Assembly (NCBI RefSeq): GCF_964204865.1
Contig: NC_135250.1
Coordinates: 25,783,395-25,847,394, forward strand
DNA: 64,000 nucleotides
DNA from: Styela clava
Taxonomy: Eukaryota > Chordata > Ascidiacea > Stolidobranchia > Styelidae
Direction of reading: 5' to 3'
Part shown: one piece after another, positions 56,208-64,000 of the stretch
Layout: every line of letters begins with the position of its first letter
How positions within the stretch are numbered: the first letter of the stretch is position 1
Position numbers and translations under genes: made by a program
Notes under the pieces: generated by a model
What the model saw: only the letters and a program-made list of their open reading frames with translations
Databases searched by the model: none
Told to the model about the DNA's origin: nothing

Positions 56208-57654
56208 GGCTTGCACGTAATTGACAAAAATCAATTCCGTAATTACGTCAAAATCGATTACGTAATGACCCCGTAATTGCGATATTTTTTCACTCATTTA
56301 AAAACCTATCATAACAACCACTTGAATCCACTTCTTTTCCGAATGGGACATCGAAGCTCGATTTTCATATTCCTGGCAGTACTACTCGTCGGCGAAATAT
56401 GTTAAAGACAAATATCAAAGAGTATATTCAAATTAATTTTATTTTGATTTTTAACTTTTGTGTTAGCTTTGATTTTCCTTTATCACCTTCGCAAATTAAC
56501 CGTCCCAATTTTATGCGATCAATTTTGTCATTACCGACACTGGTATACGGATATTTATGAAACGATGGTTGACTTTTTTTTTAAATCGAGTTTCGTATTA
56601 AATAAAAATTTCGGGATTCCAATTTATTAAATCTACGACGAGCGTATTCTCTCGTTTGATTATACTTGCGCTTGCCTCGCGACAAAGACTTCTCATTGCA
56701 CCGTTTTTTACATTATCCCACTTCACCACCTAGTTAGCATTTTATAATAATTATTGATGCCGACTTATTGACGATATTCCGATTACCATGCCTCATTTTA
56801 CATAAAATCTTTCCGCGTCCTAAATGTTATAACATTATTTGCGATAAATTTGTATCAAATATTAATTATTTGCGCATAATTTAAATGCCGTACTTATATG
56901 ACATGCCTTTACCGAAAATACAAAGTTATATCGCAAAACAATGCATTTTGTGACATTTATTTTGCACTAACGAAAAAATTAACTCGTTTTTCTAACTCAA
57001 ATCGACGATGCTATCGCCCAAAATTGACACAAGTTTGGTCGAGTGGCGGTGGCATTCGAGTCCGCGATAAATAAAATAAGTTGCCGCATTTGGTAAAGAC
57101 AGTTGATCACATTCTCTCCTTTTGTGCGCCCATAACGGCGGTAAAATTCGTTTCATGTCTGTTTCATGAAGAGAAAGAAAAATACGACTTCCGGAATTGC
57201 AATCAACAATCACACATTCTTATTTATCATTCATTATCATCGCCGAAAAGATACCATATCGTGAAGACAAAAAAGTCTGGCGGTGTTAATTGCGTGATAA
57301 TGCAGAGAATAATATCGTTTTGACCGGGAAACCAAGATGCGCAATCGTAAAACGACGCTGCTGCTTTTTTGTAGATGAAATTGCACATTAAAATTTTCTT
57401 TCAAACGGGGGTGGCAACGCGTCATGCCTTACCCCACCTCCGTAACGAAAGAGAGAAAAACGGCTGAGATTGACGCAACTCTACTTATTAAACTTTCATT
57501 TTTTACAACGACGGAATTGACTGCTTTGAAGAGAGCTCGTTTCAATCGTGAAAGAGCTCGACAAATATTTACGACTTTACGTAATTCGTAACTTCCCTTC
57601 CGTAACTCGAAATAATTCCGTAATTCCGTAAATCCGTAAATTACGTGCAAGCCT
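56208..57654. mobile_element. TIR element, AGGCTTGCACGTAATT...AATTACGTGCAAGCCT, copy 1
   Basis: The termini are perfect inverted repeats of at least 16 bases. Subterminal regions are crowded with cgtaatt words in both orientations. The left 350 and right 200 bases recur in the neighbouring element 57658-62899. No transposase frame is recognised and no target duplication could be fixed. Confidence 0.75.
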
Positions 57655-58108
57655 AGTAGGCTTGCTCGTAATTGACAAAAATCAATTCCGTAATTACGGC
57701 CAAATCGATTACGTAATGACCCCGTAATTGCGATATTTTTTCACACATTTAAACCTATCATAACAACCAATTGAATCCACTTCATTTTCGATTGGGACAT
57801 CGAGTTTGGGTTTTTATATTCCTGGCAGTACTACACGCCGGCGACAGATGTTAAGACAAAAGCTGATTCAAATTAATTTTATTCTGATTATTATCTTTTG
57901 TGCTAGCGTTGATTTCCTTTATCACCTTCGCAAATTAACCGTCCCAATTTTACGCGATCAATTTTATCATTACCGACACTGGTATACGGATATTTATGAA
58001 ACGATGGTTGACTTTTTTAAAAAGGTATTAAAAGGGTATTCAAGAATCAAAATAAGTTGCGGCATTTGGTAAAGACAGTTAATCATATTTGGCCGAAATA
58101 GTGCGAGG

Positions 58109-61051
58109 CATTGTGGAAAATATATTGAGCAAGGACAAGTCCGGACTGATATAAAACGATAAAACCGGTAAACCTTATTCATTAAAAACCCATCCTACGC
58201 GCAAAAAAAAGTGATGTAAAAAAATATTTTTTAACATTAGCTCTTATGGGGAATGTGATCACCAGAGCAGAAATTTGCATTTTATGTAATTTTCTAGATA
58301 TCTTTCATTGTATACGTGAGCAGTTTTGAGGATAGAATATTTTTTACATCTTTTTTGATATTTTTATTATGATAAACATGGTCAAGATTTTTAATAATCG
58401 TTCATTGAAATTTTAATGAGCGCTGTGTTTCCGATGACGTCATTCTCACTAGACCATGAGATTCTGCCATCGCGCCGTGCTCTGTTGGATATGTGCTCCA
58501 ACTGCTTGTGATAACAGAATACTGGAATACCGGTACCGGGACCACAACTGGCGTTCAACGAAAGACCTGTTTTGGTTTTAATTGGATGTTATATATTTCA
58601 TGAATTCCATGTACATTTCTGGTACACCTTTCAAAATCCAAAGGCCTAACTCAGTTCATATGTTGACGGTACCTACCATGTACGGTACCTATCCCAAAAT
58701 TGGTGATGTTCAGGGCTGGATTCAGACCAAGAGAGGCCCCTTCATATTTTTGAGCTCAGAATTCCTCTCTAAACAACACCACATTTAATTGCTTAAAATT
58801 TAAAAAAATAAAAGCATTAAACTTTTTATTCTCCCCATTCATGGGTGTGAATTTTTAATTAAAAGAATGATAATTTATTTGAGGCAGTTTTGATTTCAAT
58901 TTCTTTGATCAAACAACCGCTACAGCCATACTTTAACATAGAAACTTCCAGCAGAATGCGCATAATAATAATTTCCCTTATTATGATGCAAACGACGCAA
59001 TAATGGCTGTTTACAAAGTGGTTGAAACTTGTTGTATACAGAATTTTCTACTCTGAAAAGCTTGATATATATATATACTTTTTGTAGGGTTTAAACTTGT
59101 CAAGTTTTCAAAAGAATTACAAACTTTGAAACCGAATTTCGAGGCTCTAGGTTTCAACCTGCCTAGCCTATTGGTAAATCCAGCCCTGGTGATGGTCCCT
59201 ACAGCAAATTTCTGGCCCTAATCACTCAGCAGATTGAAATAAATGGTTTTCAGCATTTATTAGCAAAGATAGATATTTTAATTAAACATATAGTTCAACT
59301 TGAAGCCTGTATAATGATATTATAAATATATGTCCCATTATTACTGCATCGTGAGAAGGCTTTCCACACTATCAACCAAGTCTATAAGGTTTTAGCGTCT
59401 TCCAATGTCTCAGATGGAAACTTCAGTCTTCATTTCGCATATTCTTTTCAATAATGCCACTAGCATTTGAAGCTTGACCGATTCCAATGTACCTTTTCCA
59501 TTGTTGTTTAATGTAATATCCTAAACGTGACTTCAAATTTTTTTCTCACTTCAATCATCACATGTTTTGATACCCGATTGGCATTGTGGAAAATATATTG
59601 AGCAAGGACAAGTCCGGACTGATATAAAACGATAAAACCGGTAAACCTTATTCATTAAAAAACCCATCCTACGCGCAAAAAAAAGTGATGTAAAAAAATA
59701 TTTTTTAACATTAGCTCTTATGGGGAATGTGATCACCAGAGCAGAAATTTGCATTTTATGTAATTTTCTAGATATCTTTCATTGTATACGTGAGCAGTTT
59801 TGAGGATAGAATATTTTTTACATCTTTTTTGATATTTTTATTATGATAAACATGGTCAAGATTTTTAATAATCGTTCATTGAAATTTTAATGAGCGCTGT
59901 GTTTCCGATGACGTCATTCTCACTAGAACATGAGATTCTGCCATCGCGCCGTGCTCTGTCGGATATGTGCTCCAACTGCTTGTGATAACAGAATACTGGA
60001 ATACCGGTACCGGGACCACAACTGGCGTTCAACGAAAGACCTGTTTTGGTTTTAATTGGATGTTATATATTTCATGAATTCCATGTACATTTCTGGTACA
60101 CCTTTCAAAATCCAAAGGCCTAACTCAGTTCATATGTTGACGGTACCTACCATGTACGGTACCTATCCCAAAATTGGTGATGTTCATGGCTGGATTCAGA
60201 CCAAGAGAGGCCCCTTCATATTTTTGAGCTCAGAATTCCTCTCTAAACAACACCACATTTAATTGCTTAAAATTTAAAAAAATAAAAGCATTAAACTTTT
60301 TATTCTCCCCATTCATGGGTGTGAATTTTTAATTAAAAGAATGATAATTTATTTGAGGCAGTTTTGATTTCAATTTCTTTGATCAAACAACCGCTACAGC
60401 CATACTTTAACATAGAAACTTCCAGCAGAATGCGCATAATAATAGTTTCCCTTATTATGATGCAAACGACGCAATAATGGCTGTTTACAAAGTGGTTGAA
60501 ACTTGTTGTATACAGAATTTTCTACTCTGAAAAGCTTGATATATATATATACTTTTTGTAGGGTTTAAACTTGTCAAGTTTTCAAAAGAATTACAAACTT
60601 TGAAACCGAATTTCGAGGCTCTAGGTTTCAACCTGCCTAGCCTATTGGTAAATCCAGCCCTGGTGATGGTCCCTACAGCAAATTTCTGGCCCTAATCACT
60701 CAGCAGATTGAAATAAATGGTTTTCAGCATTTATTAGCAAAGATAGATATTTTAATTAAACATATAGTTCAACTTGAAGCCTGTATAATGATATTATAAA
60801 TATATGTCCCATTATTACTGCATCGTGAGAAGGCTTTCCACACTATCAACCAAGTCTATAAGGTTTTAGCGTCTTCCAATGTCTCAGATGGAAACTTCAG
60901 TCTTCATTTCGCATATTCTTTTCAATAATGCCACTAGCATTTGAAGGTTGACCGATTCCAATGTACCTTTTCCATTGTTGTTTAATGTAATATCCTAAAC
61001 GTGACTTCAAATTTTTTTCTCACTTCAATCATCACATGTTTTAATACCCGA
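58109..61051. repeat. Two tandem 1.47-kb units, nearly identical
   Basis: 58109-59580 and 59581-61051 both start gcattgtggaaaatatattg and end near catgttttgatacccg. By eye I count about seven differences over some 1470 bases, so the duplication is very recent (or the assembly duplicated a heterozygous stretch). A 68-codon frame occurs in each but has no ATG at its start and no known motif. Confidence 0.9.
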
Positions 61052-61781
61052 GCTGACTTCTACTGATTTGCTATTAGTTTACAATTTTTTTTATAAATAA
61101 ACTATCGTACTTGCTAAGTGTCCACTAAATGAAAATCTACAAAAAAAAGCAGTGTTTAATAATGGACTACATTTTTAACCGAATCCAAAAATATTCCGTA
61201 ACTTAGTCAACCCTTCCTCCGAGGAGTTTTTGTTAAAACATCTTAATTAACTGTTAATCTTGATAGCAAACATGGGGGGCAGGGGGAGCTGACTGTGATG
61301 GTCGTATCGCTCCCCAGTCTATACCGAATAACTGTGTGTTTTGTAAATGATTTTTATTGATTCAATGCGTGTATTCTGGTTGACAAAATAAATCTCCCTC
61401 CCGTATTCAGTCATGTTTTTTAACCTCGTTACGAGACCGGTATTGTACCATTATAGGTTGGAGATATTCATCTTTTTTGTATACCGGTGCCGTACAACTT
61501 GTCCTGCCTATTGGCAAGATGGCCAACATTTTTGTTCGTAGGCCTATTCCAGTATTTCCTAAATAATTTAGTTCTCACCTCTTGCAGCCTTGATACGGTA
61601 CCGGTAGTTTAAATAACACGTCAGCATGCCTCCAGTAAATGCTTGCTAGCTGTACAGGTATAAATGCGTAAAACCAGTAAACAAACGTGATAGAAATGGT
61701 ACGGGTCATAGATTGTCGAAGTTAAACGCTTCCAGTACCGGACGGACACGGACCCACAGCGACATTAGGGCCGCATTTGCA

Positions 61782-62107
61782 GCGCATATCCCACAGAGCA
61801 CGGCGCGTTGGCAGAATCTCATGGTCTAGTGAGAATGACGTCATCGGAAACACCGCGCTCATTAAAATTTTAATGAACGATTATCAAAAATCTTGACCAT
61901 GTTTATCATGATAAAAATATCAAAAAAGATGTAAAAAATATTCTATCTTCAAAACTTCTCACGTATACAATGAAAGATATCTAGAAAATTACAAAAAATG
62001 CAAATTTCTGCTATGGTGATCACATTTCCCATAAGAGCTAATGTTAAAAAAAAAATTTCACATTACTTTTATTTTTTGCGCGTAGGATGGGTTTTTAATG
62101 AATAAGG
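61782..62107. repeat. Inverted copy of the first 330 bases of the 1.47-kb unit
   Basis: Reverse complement of about 58173-58499 (and 59645-59975), ending in gggtttttaatgaataagg. The three copies make a structure with long terminal inverted repeats (ccttattcattaaaaaccc), as in a transposon with a duplicated interior. Confidence 0.8.
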
Positions 62108-62436
62108 TCCATTGAAAATGGTTCTCGCACAGAATAAACACACTGGCTCATACTTGATATCTGATAGTAGTTAAATTGAGAATATTGAACTGGTAAAAAC
62201 AAAAAAACGATCGTCGAAATTCTTAAATCTCGTTGCCTTGGTTAAATAAATCCAATGATCAGGACATTTTCAATTAAATACTGCACAAAGATAGTTATAC
62301 ATTAAACATTTAGGCTACAATTTAGCTTTTTTTTTTAAATTTCAATCATGCATTGTGGTGGAGAAATCCCACTATTTAAATACGGGTAACTATAAAAATA
62401 GAATAGGATTCTGGATTCGATTCAAGTATTCTAAAA

Positions 62437-62700
62437 CAGTGGTTCCCAACCGCCGGTCCGCGGACCGTCAACGGTCCCCAAAGGATTTTTACCGGATCGC
62501 GGGTAATCCCGTCATATTGTTGTTTCTCTGCCGTCTCAATCGCTTTACCGATGCCGAAAAGACGAAGTTGCGTTGGTTGATTACGCAATTTCTCTTCCGT
62601 CGTCATATTGCTGATTTTTACCGGATCGCGGGAAATCCCGTCATCCCGTCGGAAATTAATTATCACGGTGACGTATTGGCAAGAGAGAGAAAAGTGAAAA
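62437..62700. mobile_element. hAT end fragment, related to 46326-47575
   Basis: cagtggttcccaaccgccggtccgcgg matches the complement of the right end of the hAT at 47575, with further shared words (tctgccgtctcaatcgctttaccg; aagttgcgttgg). The opposite end is missing; the fragment runs into AGGCTTGC element sequence. Confidence 0.65.
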
Positions 62701-62900
62701 AACGGCTGCAAATACCGAAGCTCTAACTTCTTCTACTTTTTGAACTTTTACTTTTTACAATCGACGGAATTGACTGCTTTGAAGAGAGCTCGTTTCAATC
62801 GCGAAAGCGCTCGACCAATAATTTCGACTTTACGTAATTCGTAACTTCCCTTCCGTAACTCGAAATAATTCCGTAAATCTGTAAATTACGTGCAAGCCTA

Positions 62901-64000
62901 TCTCTGTTGCAACTGGACTTATTTGTGAAGCAAGTTTTAGGACCAATTTCTATGAAGTGTTGGTTGAAAGCGCTACAAATTTGCATTCCCATCATCAATT
63001 TTATTGCCATTCACTATAAGATAAGATGGTAATTTGTTTTTCTTTGATGAAGTGCCAATTATTTCACGAATTTGAATCCACGCTTTTGCAAAATCTTTTT
63101 GGTAGCGAGAAAGGACTGTTTTGCAATAATCCTGTTTAGCCTTAGTAAGAGCCCTAGATAAGTTGTGCCGAAACTTCTTGTATTCTCCTACTTTTAACTG
63201 AGATCTATTTCTGCAACATTACTGTACTTTTTTTTTATATACGACCTGTGAAGACCCTTGGAAATCCATGGTTTCAGCTTCAGTATACTATTTTTTACGA
63301 AATAGGCTGGTATGCTGGTCAACCACATATTTGATCGTATTTATAACTGAGTTGAATTTTTTGTTCATATCATTGAATATTGAAACGTCTTTATCAACTA
63401 CAAGACTTAAGTGGACTCTAAAATTATCAGCATTAAAATTACTATATTCACGTCTTAGTGTTTTGATTTGTGACTTCTTGCATGTATATGAGGTGTATAT
63501 GAGCCAGGAGAGGGAAATAATCTAAGATGTCATATTTTATAATACTGGTATTCGTTTTGTATTCTAACTTATTAAAATAAAAATGATTTAATGATGTAGC
63601 TGATGAATTATTAACTCTTGTGGGTTTATTAATGTCACATAAAAAACCACAAGAATGTATACTATCAACATACTAGTTTACATTATTATCTATTTGATAT
63701 TTCAGCAAATCAATATTAAAGTCACCAACTATAAAGGCACAGACACAACTAGCGCTTATTGAATTCAGGGATTTACCAAGTTTATCAAGAAAATCATCAA
63801 ATTTATTCGATGGGTGCCTAAATACAACTGCTACAATAATATTTTTTGCATTTTGGGTTGAACCAGCTTTATTAATTTCAATCCATAGATCTTCGCATCC
63901 ACTTGAATTTAAACTAAGATCATCTCGTATAAGAAATGTGATGCATTCTAATATATATATACCAACACCTCCCGCTTTAGTGCAAGAGTCTTTACGAATA
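62901..64000 (-). mobile_element. Non-LTR retrotransposon fragment (endonuclease to linker), runs off the window
   Basis: On the minus strand, from the window edge: KAGGVGIYI, RDDLSLNSSGCEDLWIEI, IVAVVFRHPSNKFDDFL, VGDFNIDLL, then after stops and shifts LKPWISKGLHRSY, RALTKAKQDYCKTVLSRY and AWIQIREIIG, up to about FNQHFIEIGPKL. This is an apurinic endonuclease followed by the pre-RT linker of a CR1/L2-type LINE, related to the one at 7984-12240. It stops abruptly at 62901 beside the AGGCTTGC terminus. Confidence 0.82.

Larger units (their letters stand above)
57658..62899. mobile_element. TIR element of the AGGCTTGC family, copy 2, composite with nested insertions
   Basis: The left end AGGCTTGCTCGTAATTG at 57658 and the right end AATTACGTGCAAGCCT at 62899 match copy 1. 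Between them lie a 1.47-kb tandem duplication, an inverted repeat copy and a hAT fragment. Only three bases (agt) separate it from copy 1. Its right end abuts a LINE at 62900. Confidence 0.6.

Noticed and set aside
58582-60262. Repeated 68-codon frame in the tandem units
   Set aside because: It starts at a non-ATG codon, and its duplication follows from the DNA duplication rather than selection on the protein.
1-64000. CRISPR arrays, rRNA or functional tRNA genes
   Set aside because: None seen. The only tRNA-like sequences are SINE heads with degraded structure.

Overview
This is 64 kb of AT-rich, intron-rich animal nuclear DNA. It holds no bacterial, plasmid or viral genes. The gene set (a collectin-like lectin, a thrombospondin-repeat receptor, carnosine N-methyltransferase, EMC6, alpha-methylacyl-CoA racemase), the small genes with short introns, and a heavy load of short inverted-repeat transposons fit an invertebrate deuterostome. 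An ascidian tunicate is my best guess, but that is inference and no species can be fixed from the sequence alone.

Layout. 0.07-2.6 kb: a complete four-exon collectin-like gene (minus). 4.0-27.5 kb: a tandem segmental duplication. Each copy carries a small secreted-peptide gene (plus) followed by the 3' end of a transmembrane receptor gene (minus). Copy A (4042-17498) holds a decayed receptor 3' end and was later hit by a 4.26 kb non-LTR retrotransposon. Copy B (17706-27470) runs into the receptor's remaining 5' exons, so only copy B belongs to an intact receptor gene: eight exons, 24833-36790, 1082 codons, with signal peptide, TSP1-like modules, one membrane helix and a 526-residue cytoplasmic tail. 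38.8-42.3 kb: three compact same-strand genes, each with one coding exon: CARNMT1, a seven-finger C2H2 protein and EMC6. 44.1-52.0 kb: a complete nine-exon AMACR gene (minus), convergent with EMC6. 52.4-64 kb: almost only mobile DNA: a 3.2 kb foldback element built from ~355-bp tandem repeats, two elements with AGGCTTGC ends, a very young 1.47 kb tandem duplication, a hAT fragment, and a minus-strand non-LTR retrotransposon running off the window edge.

I rebuilt gene models by hand from splice signals and reading-frame phase. In the four multi-exon genes all exon phases join and the coding lengths are exact multiples of three, which is the main support for them. The genes are not a pathway. 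AMACR and CARNMT1 are housekeeping enzymes and EMC6 is an ER insertase subunit. The collectin-like lectin, the secreted peptides and the TSP1 receptor are extracellular or surface proteins of unknown partners. The most novel content is the peptide gene pair with its upstream overlapping reading frame, the TSP1 receptor with its long undefined tail, the duplication that made an orphan receptor 3' end, and the foldback element.
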